DNA of 7,328 nucleotides, taken from NCBI GenBank assembly GCA_026392135.1, contig JAPLCR010000704.1, positions 1 through 7,328 of the forward strand, given 5' to 3'. A program made the position numbers and the translations under genes. How positions within the stretch are numbered: position 1 is the stretch's first letter; each line of letters opens with the position of its first letter. This document shows positions 1 through 6,034 of this stretch, piece after piece. The notes beneath the pieces are model-generated. The model searched no databases. It was not told the DNA's origin and was given only the letters and a program-made list of their open reading frames with translations. This DNA comes from Armatimonadota bacterium (lineage in GTDB: Bacteria; Armatimonadota; Chthonomonadetes; Chthonomonadales; Chthonomonadaceae).

Positions 1-206
1 CTGTTGCCGTCGATCCGCACACCGACTAGCGGCGCAACGCCCGGTCCGGTCACGTTATTGAAGTCGATGTGCAGGCCGTCTCCCGCTTGGCTATTGTTCA
101 CCACGTTGTTGGTGATCGCCATGCCGTTGTCGTTGGCCGCAGCCGTGAACAGGTTTGGAGCGATCGTGGAATTCACACATTTCGCATCTTTTCGCGTGTT
201 TCGCGG
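1..206 (-). CDS. Partial beta-helix-like (Asn-rich repeat) protein or gene fragment, runs off left edge
   Basis: The minus strand is open from a stop (TAA, complement of 207-209) to the window edge. It encodes an Asn/Gly/Asp-rich pattern including AITNNVVNNSQAGDGLHID and later VGVRIDGN. Such NN and GDGxxID spacing is typical of right-handed parallel beta-helix repeats in large secreted or surface proteins. No ATG lies near the 5' end. The only likely start is GTG at 174-176, and no signal peptide follows it. Repeat-like sequence begins almost immediately, which suggests a 5'-truncated remnant rather than an intact start. The plus-strand frame over the same bases (4-210) looks like a shadow. 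The family call rests on about 55 residues, so it is tentative. The fragment is divergent to yebC. Confidence 0.42.
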
Positions 207-217
207 TTAATTCCCAA

Positions 218-231
218 AAGAGTGAACTCTT
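218..231. promoter_or_regulatory. Short perfect dyad upstream of the yebC promoter (possible operator)
   Basis: AAGAGT-GA-ACTCTT is a perfect 6-bp inverted repeat with a 2-base spacer, about 40 bases upstream of the TATAAT box. The spacer is too short for a stable RNA hairpin, so if it is functional it would be a protein-binding site. There is no direct evidence of function. Confidence 0.25.
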
Positions 232-271
232 ACCCTTTTAAGAAGAGCAGGGAAGTAGGGGCGGGATGGTG

Positions 272-277
272 TATAAT
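272..277 (+). promoter_or_regulatory. Putative -10 box of the yebC operon promoter
   Basis: A perfect TATAAT lies 80 bases before the yebC start. No recognisable -35 hexamer sits 16-18 bases upstream. A 7-base motif, AGGCAGT, follows at 281-287 and also follows the -10 box of the miaA-like gene. This is the best promoter candidate for the yebC operon, giving a leader of roughly 70 bases. Confidence 0.45.
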
Positions 278-343
278 GAAAGGCAGTTCTGAGGGCAGAT
301 GTTCGTACTACCTACCTTTGGAAAAGATTCTTTTATGTTAGAT

Positions 344-348
344 GGAGA
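344..348 (+). promoter_or_regulatory. Ribosome binding site deciding the yebC start
   Basis: GGAGA sits 8 bases before ATG 357. It overlaps the in-frame ATG at 342, which has no such site. This favours 357, whose product begins with the family-typical MSGHSKWHNI. Confidence 0.7.
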
Positions 349-356
349 TTCAGTCT

Positions 357-1109
357 ATGTCAGGACATTCAAAATGGCACAATATACGGCTACGCAAAGG
401 GGCGCAAGATGCACGGCGCGGCTCTCTCTTTACCAAATTAGCCAAAGAGATTCTCATGGCGGCAAAAGCGGGCGGCGGCGTTCCCGATAACAATCTTCGC
501 CTACGCTTTGCAATACAGAAGGCGCGGGAAGCCTCTATGCCCAACGACAACATCCAGCGCAGTATACAGCGCGGAACGGGCGAACTGGGCGAGGCGAACT
601 TTGAAGAGATTATCTACGAAGGGTACGGACCCGGCGGAGTCGCCGTGTTGGTGGAGGTCGCTACCGATAACAAGAACCGCACCGTCTCCAATATCCGCAG
701 TATCTTCACAAAACACGGCGGAAGGTTGGCAGAGTCCGGCTCCGTCGCCTATCGCTTCCGCAATATCGGACGTATTACCATCGCCCGAAGCGCAGTGGAG
801 GAGGACGCGCTTTTCGAGGTCGTTATTGAGGCGGGCGCGGAAGACGTGCGTACCGACGACCCTGAAAACTATGAAGTCATCTGCCTACCGGAAGACTTTA
901 GCCCAGTGCGCCTTGCGATAGAAGCCGCCAAGATAACGATACTCAACGCGGAGTACACCATGGAGCCGTTGGATACCGTGCAGTTGGACGAAAAAGATGC
1001 CGCCCTCCTCATCCGCCTGCTTGACAAACTGGAGGACGACGAAGACGTTCAAAAAGTGCATGGCAATTTCGATATTTCGGATGAAATTCTAGCGGCGATA
1101 GGCGGCTAG
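357..1109 (+). CDS. yebC: YebC/PmpR/TACO1 family protein
   Basis: A 250-residue YebC-family protein of normal length. The N-terminus MSGHSKWHNIRLRKGAQDA and the following FTKLAKEI, AAKAGGG.PD.N, MPNDNIQRSI.RGTGE and EGYGPGGVAVLVE segments are family hallmarks. The acidic central domain and the C-terminal segment around DTVQLDEKDA and LIRLLDKLEDDEDVQKV complete the three-domain fold. Family members have been described as DNA-binding regulators. The mitochondrial homologue TACO1 and some bacterial members act in translation, helping ribosomes through proline-rich stretches. Which role applies here cannot be told from sequence. The start at 357 is chosen over the in-frame ATG at 342 on homology and the GGAGA ribosome binding site. 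It is the first gene of a plus-strand operon, 14 bases before the PsiE-like gene. Confidence 0.96.
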   Translation: MSGHSKWHNIRLRKGAQDARRGSLFTKLAKEILMAAKAGGGVPDNNLRLRFAIQKAREASMPNDNIQRSIQRGTGELGEANFEEIIYEGYGPGGVAVLVEVATDNKNRTVSNIRSIFTKHGGRLAESGSVAYRFRNIGRITIARSAVEEDALFEVVIEAGAEDVRTDDPENYEVICLPEDFSPVRLAIEAAKITILNAEYTMEPLDTVQLDEKDAALLIRLLDKLEDDEDVQKVHGNFDISDEILAAIGG

Positions 1110-1123
1110 ACAGAGGAGAGAGT

Positions 1124-1744
1124 ATGAGCGTAGAACCAACCGCCCCGCACGAAGCGGCGTACGCGCCGATGCCTCCTATCGTGCATCTCCTAGAGAAGAT
1201 AGATAACTTCTTCCACGTTGTGGTGGGGGTTCTATTCGTGCTTATGGCGGCGGCGGTGTTGGTGCATACCTGCGTTACATTTGCGCGGCAAATCCCCAAC
1301 ATCATCCCCAAAGAGCACCCTCCAGCCGTCTACTATACCTCCTCGCCAACAGGCAACCTTGAAATAAAATCTCTTGAAGTGCCCCAACCAGCCAAAGTAG
1401 ATCCCTTCCTCCATGCGAGCCTTGAGATCCTCAGCAGTATCCTCTTTGTTGTTATTATTCTGGAACTGCTACGAACTATTCTTACCTACTTGCAGACCCA
1501 TAGTATACAGAAAGTTATGCAGGAGTTCGTCCTCGTCGGCGTAATTTCGAGCATACGAAAGATACTACTGGTCGGGGCAGAATCGTCTTTGGCAGGTAGC
1601 AAGGGCATAGAGTTCATCCATGAAGCGGTGGGAACTCTGTTGAGCATTGTAGGTATTGTAGTGCTGATAATTGGGCTAGTGCTACTACAAAAGGCGTTTG
1701 GCAAAAAAACAGACAACAGTTTAAAAGAGGGGGCATCCTCATGA
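1124..1744 (+). CDS. PsiE-like (phosphate-starvation-inducible E family) integral membrane protein
   Basis: A 206-residue protein with four likely membrane segments at about 31-53, 97-120, 132-152 and 168-189. The stretch ELLRTILTYLQTH (114-126), followed by VLVGVISSIRKILLVGAE (136-153), resembles the PsiE family pattern of an ELL..I..Y helix followed by a helix containing an ARK/IRK motif. The loop between segments 1 and 2 (residues 54-95, Pro-rich) is longer than in classical PsiE. It is likely to lie outside the cytoplasm, though topology is not certain. The molecular function of PsiE proteins is unknown. A strong AGAGGAGAG ribosome binding site (1112-1120) precedes ATG 1124. Its stop overlaps the start of the propeller gene by 4 bases, so the two are probably translationally coupled. 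No phosphate-regulon box was recognised upstream of the operon. Confidence 0.72.
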   Translation: MSVEPTAPHEAAYAPMPPIVHLLEKIDNFFHVVVGVLFVLMAAAVLVHTCVTFARQIPNIIPKEHPPAVYYTSSPTGNLEIKSLEVPQPAKVDPFLHASLEILSSILFVVIILELLRTILTYLQTHSIQKVMQEFVLVGVISSIRKILLVGAESSLAGSKGIEFIHEAVGTLLSIVGIVVLIIGLVLLQKAFGKKTDNSLKEGASS

Positions 1745-2745
1745 CAGACTATGTGGTCTACGCAGGTACGGCAGGGCAGAGCGTTTGGCGTAGTGCCGAC
1801 GGAGGCGAAACGTTCTCGCGCAAAAGTGCGGGGCTATTCATGGAGGCACAGGTACGTGCGCTAACGCGTCACCCCCACCACTCTGCCTCCCTCTATGCAG
1901 GTACAGACTGCGGGATCTACCTCCTTACTTCTGACGACGGAAGTTGGGAGGCACTACCTTCCCCATTCTCACCGCCCGATGGCTTTCCCAAAGGCGTGGT
2001 TATCTGGTCTCTGCTGGCTCACCCTCAGAACCCGAATCTAATTTTCGCAGGAATCTGCCCTGCGGGTATCTATCGCTCGTCAGATCGCGGCAAGTCATGG
2101 GAGAAACTTCCCATTCCCCTCAACGAGACGTGTCCTCCTATCGTCTACAACCGTATAACAAAACTCCTAAGCGACCCCAACGACGCAAAAGTTATCTGGG
2201 CAGGAGTCGAAATTGATGGGCTGTGGCGTAGCCCCGACCTCGGCGCGACATGGGAACGCCTCAGCAATGGGATGAGTTCGCAGGACATCCACGACTTCGC
2301 CATTGTACCGGGTAGCCCCAGAACCCTCCTCACCACCACCAATAACGACCTCAACATCAGCAAAGACGAGGGGCGAACTTGGCAACCGCAGAACGTGCGA
2401 GAAACGTTCCCCAACGCCTACTGCCGTGCCCTCCTGCAAAAAGCAGACGACCCTCGTACACTCTTTCTGGGTAATGGGAACGCCCCGCCCGGCACAACGG
2501 GCAGTGTGCAGATTTCGCGGGATGGCGGCACGACATGGAGTATGGCACAACTTCCACAACTCCCCAATAGTACGGTTTGGGCTTATGCGACGCACCCCGC
2601 TCTCCCCGACCTGATATTTGCAGGTAGCGTGAATGGCTATCTCTATCGCAGTGAAGACGGCGGCGTATCTTGGACGAAGTGTGCCCATGAGTTCGGGGAG
2701 CTACGCTCACTTGCGGTGATAGCGGAACAAAAGTCGCCTGAGTAG
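1741..2745 (+). CDS. Asp-box (BNR/sialidase-type) beta-propeller protein, probably cytoplasmic
   Basis: This 334-residue protein is built of about seven repeats. Asp-box motifs (S/x-D-x-G-x-T/S-W/F) are visible at residues 17-25 (RSADGGETF), 112-120 (RSSDRGKSW), 163-171 (RSPDLGATW), 206-214 (ISKDEGRTW), 258-266 (ISRDGGTTW) and 303-311 (RSEDGGVSW). A degenerate copy lies near 62-69. Each is preceded by a strand such as YAGT, FAG, WAGV or FAGS. This is the VPS10/sortilin-sialidase-BNR propeller architecture, and seven blades is my inference. It has no signal peptide or membrane segment and no catalytic sialidase residues that I can recognise, so no enzymatic activity is assigned. The start ATGA overlaps the stop of the PsiE-like gene. 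The coupling suggests the propeller may work with that membrane protein at the inner face of the membrane. Confidence 0.8.
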   Translation: MTDYVVYAGTAGQSVWRSADGGETFSRKSAGLFMEAQVRALTRHPHHSASLYAGTDCGIYLLTSDDGSWEALPSPFSPPDGFPKGVVIWSLLAHPQNPNLIFAGICPAGIYRSSDRGKSWEKLPIPLNETCPPIVYNRITKLLSDPNDAKVIWAGVEIDGLWRSPDLGATWERLSNGMSSQDIHDFAIVPGSPRTLLTTTNNDLNISKDEGRTWQPQNVRETFPNAYCRALLQKADDPRTLFLGNGNAPPGTTGSVQISRDGGTTWSMAQLPQLPNSTVWAYATHPALPDLIFAGSVNGYLYRSEDGGVSWTKCAHEFGELRSLAVIAEQKSPE

Positions 2746-2746
2746 T

Positions 2747-2758
2747 GGGAGAACTCCC
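2747..2758 (+). terminator. Weak hairpin just after the propeller gene
   Basis: GGGAG-AA-CTCCC begins 2 bases after the propeller stop codon. The stem is 5 bp, the loop only 2 bases, and no T-run follows, so it is at best a weak or factor-dependent terminator for the yebC operon. Confidence 0.2.
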
Positions 2759-2800
2759 GTTAAGCGTCCTTAAAATACCCTTCGCCCCCACCATATCTAG

Positions 2801-2808
2801 TAAAAAAG
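2801..2808 (+). repeat. Target-site duplication, left copy (TAAAAAAG)
   Basis: TAAAAAAG abuts the left inverted repeat directly. The identical 8-mer abuts the right inverted repeat at 2922-2929. The A-rich target and exact placement on both sides support a duplication made on insertion rather than a chance repeat. Confidence 0.8.
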
Positions 2809-2921
2809 GTAACTACTCAGCCCTCACCCTGCCCTGCGGGCATCCCTCTCCCAAGTTTGGGAGAAGGACTTGTCTGCAAGGTGATTCTGCTGTTCTCCAT
2901 GAGATAAGCCTGAGTAGTTAC
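2809..2921. mobile_element. MITE-like insertion, 113 bp, with IS66-type ends
   Basis: The element is bounded by a perfect 12-bp inverted repeat, GTAACTACTCAG (2809-2820) and CTGAGTAGTTAC (2910-2921). It is flanked exactly by an 8-bp direct repeat, TAAAAAAG (2801-2808 and 2922-2929). This is the full signature of a transposition event. Ends beginning GTAA together with 8-bp duplications are characteristic of the IS66 family, so a non-autonomous IS66 derivative is the likely origin. It has no coding capacity. Its interior has two hairpin-forming stretches: GCCC-TGC-GGGC, and the 18-base palindrome TCTCCCAAGTTTGGGAGA. The element lies between the propeller gene and the miaA-like promoter and interrupts neither gene. 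Confidence 0.82.
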
Positions 2922-2929
2922 TAAAAAAG
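2922..2929 (+). repeat. Target-site duplication, right copy (TAAAAAAG)
   Basis: This is the second perfect copy of the 8-bp direct repeat, immediately outside the right inverted repeat of the MITE. Both copies are intact, so the insertion is probably not ancient. Confidence 0.8.
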
Positions 2930-2950
2930 AAGGCTTTTCAGGTGGAAAGC
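2923..2950 (-). terminator. Terminator-like hairpin reading on the minus strand
   Basis: Read on the minus strand, GCTTTCC-ACCT-GAAAAGC (one G-T pair) is followed by CTTC and TTTTTT, the form of a rho-independent terminator. No minus-strand gene now lies upstream of it, so it may be a relic or chance. Before the MITE inserted, the T-run belonged to the target site. Confidence 0.3.
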
Positions 2951-3057
2951 TCAGTATGCCCTGTTTGCTTTATTGCGGGGGAGAGAACTTCACGCTATTT
3001 TTTGCACGCTGAGTGCTTTCCTATTGCGTCCTATACAAACCATTTTCACGTGAGGCG

Positions 3058-3066
3058 TGGTACAAT
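3058..3066 (+). promoter_or_regulatory. Extended -10 promoter of the miaA-like gene
   Basis: TGGTACAAT matches an extended -10 element (TGn plus TACAAT), which can work without a -35 box; none is seen. The expected start of transcription, around 3073, is only a few bases before ATG 3077, implying a leaderless or nearly leaderless mRNA. The motif AGGCAGT (3067-3073) directly follows, as it does after the yebC -10 box. Confidence 0.5.
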
Positions 3067-3076
3067 AGGCAGTATT

Positions 3077-4024
3077 ATGAAACGACCTCCTCGCCACTTA
3101 CAACATATTAAGCCCTACACGGGCAAGCCCAAAGTTCGCATCAACCGGAACCCCGTACCGCCGCCCGTCCGCCAAAAGCTGGCACCACCGGAGGCACCTC
3201 GCGTTATCGTCATTTTCGGACCGACCTCATCAGGTAAGACCACACTCTCCCTAGAGTTAGCAGAGCGACTTCCAAAGCTCATAGGGCGCGAAATTGAGGT
3301 TATTGGAGCCGACTCACGGCAGGTCTACGTGGGTATGAATATCGGAACAAGCAAAGTAGGGCGCGATATTACCGAGCGTATCCCCCACCACTGCATCGAT
3401 ATGCGCCCACCCGATAAAATGGTAGGTCTCACTGAGTATCAGGCATTCACCCTCCAACGTATCAAGGAGATTCACGAGCGCGGCAACGTGCCTGTGATGG
3501 TAGGCGGAACAGGCTCGTATATTTTGAGCGTTACGGAGAACTGGAACGTCGGCGAAGACCTGAGACCGGGTGAGGAGAACTTTAAGGATAGAGGCAAGGG
3601 GTTAGCCCTGGTTCGAGCTACTTACTTTCGCTCTACACTTGGCATGAACAAAATCGTCACGCGCATAGACAGCTCGGTGGACTTCATGATGGAGAACGGC
3701 TTGACCGAGGAGGTAATTCACCTCTGGGAGCAGTACAAACTGTGGGAGCCGAACCGTCTTCAACGTAATGCGCTGTGGCACACACACGGCTACCGCGAGT
3801 TTTTAGAGCAAGCCCATGCGCTTACTCCTGTGCGCCTCGCCCCTTCACGTAAGGAGCTTCCCGACATTGTCGCCGCAATTAAGGAGCATACCCGCGCCTA
3901 CGCTCTGAGACAGTGGAGTTGGCAGAAGAAGATGCCGCCCGTCACGCCCGTCGCAAGCGGCGCGGAGTTGGCAAAAAAGGTTCAGGAGACGGGGTTTCTG
4001 GGGGCGACGAAACCCACGCCTTAG
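3077..4024 (+). CDS. miaA: MiaA-like dimethylallyl (isopentenyl) transferase lacking the usual insertion domain
   Basis: This 315-residue member of the IPP transferase family should transfer a dimethylallyl group from DMAPP to N6 of an adenine, A37 of tRNA in MiaA. The Walker-A loop GPTSSGKT is at 48-55, ADSRQVY..MNIGTSK starts at 78, HHCID at 104 and VGGTGSY at 142. The C-terminal helices are ENGLTEEV, HGYREF (237-242) and TRAYALRQWSW (272-282). Two departures are visible. First, about 60 residues found in MiaA after GGTGxY, the insertion domain with the PND.xRxxRALE segment, are missing without a frameshift. Second, the first 42 residues are a basic, proline-rich extension including PVPPPV. 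The compact form recalls adenylate isopentenyltransferases, so the substrate is uncertain. ATG 3077 is preferred to an upstream in-frame GTG because of the promoter position and the Cys-rich, non-conserved upstream translation. Confidence 0.82.
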   Translation: MKRPPRHLQHIKPYTGKPKVRINRNPVPPPVRQKLAPPEAPRVIVIFGPTSSGKTTLSLELAERLPKLIGREIEVIGADSRQVYVGMNIGTSKVGRDITERIPHHCIDMRPPDKMVGLTEYQAFTLQRIKEIHERGNVPVMVGGTGSYILSVTENWNVGEDLRPGEENFKDRGKGLALVRATYFRSTLGMNKIVTRIDSSVDFMMENGLTEEVIHLWEQYKLWEPNRLQRNALWHTHGYREFLEQAHALTPVRLAPSRKELPDIVAAIKEHTRAYALRQWSWQKKMPPVTPVASGAELAKKVQETGFLGATKPTP

Positions 4025-4032
4025 CTCTGTTT

Positions 4033-4053
4033 ACAACCTATGCTAGTTGTTTT
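4033..4053 (+). terminator. Weak terminator candidate between convergent miaA-like and rmt-like genes
   Basis: ACAAC (4033-4037) and GTTGT (4046-4050) form a 5-bp stem with an 8-base loop, followed by TTT. It lies 9 bases after the miaA-like stop. The stem is A+T-rich and weak, so this is only a candidate. The rest of the 78-base convergent gap shows no better structure. Confidence 0.22.
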
Positions 4054-4102
4054 CACGGTAGGACAGAAAGCGTCCGACAAATGAGGAAAACTATCCTTGT
4101 TC

Positions 4103-4924
4103 CTACTTCGTCACCACAAAGCACAGTTCACGCGGGAACTCTAACGCCTCTACCCGCCAATTCGTCTCCGCCGTGATTTCGGCAAGGTGTTGCGCGTAGT
4201 TCCGCGCCATGCCGCAAGCGTTTCCGCCCAACGAGCGCGTGGGATAGGTTATCACTATTTGGCGAACAGGAAGAGCGTGCAGAAGCCGCGCTGAGGCTCC
4301 CTTCTCCCACAGTTCAAGGAGGGGCAGGATTTTGAACAGAAACGCTACATCTACCTCCCCTATCTCCTCAGCGATTTGTGATGCGAAGCCCTCCCCTAGC
4401 AGGTCGCAGGTGAACGCCCTTCCCTGAATGCCAAACGCAGGAAATACTCCGTTCAGAAACGCCTCAAGGTCGGTGTAGATGTCTCCTGCGTAGTAGGTTA
4501 TCTCTTTAGCGAAAGGCGCGTAGGTAGCGAAGGCGACAGGGTGAAGCCCGCAAGCGAGGTCAATAATAGAGCGCGGGGAGTCGAGATGGGCGAACACCTG
4601 CGCGTAGAAGTCGGGAAGGGGGGCGATGTCACGCTCTGCAACGGAGGCGTGGGTCGCGAGAATATCCGGCAGAACCGTTTCGGCTTGTCCGCTCTCGAAC
4701 GCGGCTTGCCACGCCTCGTAGCGCGGCGCAGAGCGAAAGTAAGCCCCCGCCACCTGATGAAGCGCGTTTTTCGTCTCTTTAATGGTGGCTTTGAGATCGC
4801 GGCGGGTTCGTTCCCAAGCGCGGTGTGCGATACGCGCTACCACCTGCGGGGCGATATGGCGATATTTCCTACTCTCGCCAATCTGCGCCAGAATCGTCTC
4901 TAACGGACAGTTCATGTCGCGCAT
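4103..4924 (-). CDS. Rmt/FmrO-type 16S rRNA (guanine-1405-N7)-methyltransferase
   Basis: A 273-residue protein, close to the usual length of about 250-280 for the aminoglycoside-resistance 16S rRNA m7G1405 methyltransferases (RmtA-H, ArmA, and FmrO/GrmA-type enzymes of producers). Matching segments in order are SRKYR (18-22), a helical N-terminal rRNA-binding domain, HAS..ER (92-98), the SAM loop IDLACGLHPVA (121-131), GDI (147-149), FKILPLLE (197-204), YPTRSLGG (227-234) and GM..NYA (238-244). Members methylate 30S subunits and block 4,6-disubstituted deoxystreptamine drugs such as gentamicin and kanamycin. It is the last gene of the GNAT-rsmI-tgt operon. Its start lies 3 bases after the tgt stop, with GGGGAG 6 bases upstream of ATG. 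Another ATG at 4915 is possible. The housekeeping context suggests an intrinsic gene rather than recent acquisition. Activity and the exact target base are inferred. Confidence 0.88.
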   Translation of the reverse strand: MRDMNCPLETILAQIGESRKYRHIAPQVVARIAHRAWERTRRDLKATIKETKNALHQVAGAYFRSAPRYEAWQAAFESGQAETVLPDILATHASVAERDIAPLPDFYAQVFAHLDSPRSIIDLACGLHPVAFATYAPFAKEITYYAGDIYTDLEAFLNGVFPAFGIQGRAFTCDLLGEGFASQIAEEIGEVDVAFLFKILPLLELWEKGASARLLHALPVRQIVITYPTRSLGGNACGMARNYAQHLAEITAETNWRVEALEFPRELCFVVTK

Positions 4925-4927
4925 CGT

Positions 4928-6034
4928 CTACTCCCCTTTTTGCCACACACGGACTAGCTGTTGCAGGAAGCAGAGATTGTGCAGAGTGGCGAGGCGAAAG
5001 TAGAGGGTTTCGCCGCACTTGTGGAGATGGCGCAGATAGCCGACAGAGTAGCGGGCGCAGACGGGGCAGGTGCAGTACTCCGAAAGGGGGTTCTGGTTTT
5101 TGATATGCTTTTCGTCGTCAATATAGAGGGTATCAAACCACTTTACTTCGTTCGCGAAGGGTACGAAATGCGGATCCATGCGCCATACGTAGAGTCGTCC
5201 GCTACGCGCATCACGGGTTGGGAGGGCGCAGTCGAATAGGTCGTAACCCAAGCCAATGCACTGCCGAATACTCTCAGGGTGTCCCACACCTAGCGCGTGC
5301 ATAGGGTATTCACGCGGAATGAGCGAACGGGTGTAGCCGAGCATATCGGTCAGCAGTTTGCCGTCCTTATCGAGCGGATAGCCCCCATACCCGAACCCAT
5401 CAAAGCCCATCTCCAAGAGCGCCTCTGCACACTCGCGTCGCAGGCTCTTCTCGCCTCCACCCTGAATCACGCCAAAAAGTAGAGGGCGCGGAGTCCCCTC
5501 TTTCCACTTGCGCTGTTTTATCTGCTTATCGAACTCTACCTTGCACCGCTTCGCCCACCGTATCGTGCGCTCCACCGACTTAATTTGCATCTCCAAAGAG
5601 TCTTCAACGTGCGTACAGTCGTCAAGACAGATAACTATGTCCGCCCCGTAGGAGAGTTGGAGTTGGACGCTCTTTTCGGGGGTGAGGCTGAATTCGCGCT
5701 CCGCGCCTTCCGGTTTGAAGCGTATCCCATCGTCGGTTAGTCTACCGAAACGCGGGTTTTGACGGATGAGCGAGTAGGCTTGAAATCCGCCGGAATCGGT
5801 AATGATGGGACGATTCCAGCCGCTCATGCCGTGTATTCCGCCGAGTGCGCTGATAGTGGAGGAGCCGGGCTTCTGCATGAGGTGATAGACGTTCATCACC
5901 AGCGCCTCCACCCCCACCCTTTCGAGGTCTGCGCTGTCCACCGAGCGCACTACGCCAAAGGTCGCATCGGGGAGGAAGGCGGGTAGATGGAGCGTACCGT
6001 GCGCCAGTTCAAGCGAGCGTAAAGGTTCACTCAT
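4928..6034 (-). CDS. tgt: tRNA-guanine transglycosylase (Tgt), variant substrate loop
   Basis: The 368-residue enzyme exchanges guanine 34 of GUN-anticodon tRNAs for a deazaguanine (preQ1 in most bacteria) on the way to queuosine. Visible elements are PAFLPDAT (18-25), NVYHL, the catalytic-region TDSGGFQ (79-85), LDDCT (137-141), GVIQGG (188-193), the nucleophile region FDCALPTR (Asp 268) and the zinc site CTCPVC (Cys 321, 323, 326) with His 352 in ATLHNL. The loop usually reading GGLxxGE is GGYPLDKDG (217-225), and the usual LMGVG is ALGVG, so base recognition may differ. The start at 6034 (ATGAGTGA, overlapping the rsmI stop by 8 bases) is preferred. An in-frame ATG at 6070 would add 12 basic residues and overlap rsmI by 44 bases. 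The GGAG upstream is far, so coupling to rsmI is likely. Confidence 0.93.
   Translation of the reverse strand: MSEPLRSLELAHGTLHLPAFLPDATFGVVRSVDSADLERVGVEALVMNVYHLMQKPGSSTISALGGIHGMSGWNRPIITDSGGFQAYSLIRQNPRFGRLTDDGIRFKPEGAEREFSLTPEKSVQLQLSYGADIVICLDDCTHVEDSLEMQIKSVERTIRWAKRCKVEFDKQIKQRKWKEGTPRPLLFGVIQGGGEKSLRRECAEALLEMGFDGFGYGGYPLDKDGKLLTDMLGYTRSLIPREYPMHALGVGHPESIRQCIGLGYDLFDCALPTRDARSGRLYVWRMDPHFVPFANEVKWFDTLYIDDEKHIKNQNPLSEYCTCPVCARYSVGYLRHLHKCGETLYFRLATLHNLCFLQQLVRVWQKGE

Noticed and set aside
4..210. Plus-strand frame with a hydrophobic stretch resembling a signal peptide
   Set aside because: It has no ribosome binding site and no recognisable domain. The opposite strand gives a coherent Asn/Gly repeat pattern, so this frame is likely its shadow.
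2167..2794. Long overlapping minus-strand frames inside and just after the propeller gene
   Set aside because: They are antisense to a clearly coding repeat protein, have no domains or ribosome binding sites, and overlap one another.
2821..2909. Possible CRISPR repeat or small RNA gene in the MITE interior
   Set aside because: The hairpins are not repeated in the window, and the exact inverted repeats plus target duplication explain the segment as a mobile element.
2942..3076. Forty-five-codon in-frame 5' extension of the miaA-like gene
   Set aside because: It starts at GTG without a ribosome binding site, encodes unconserved Cys-rich sequence, and lies upstream of the extended -10 promoter at 3058-3066.
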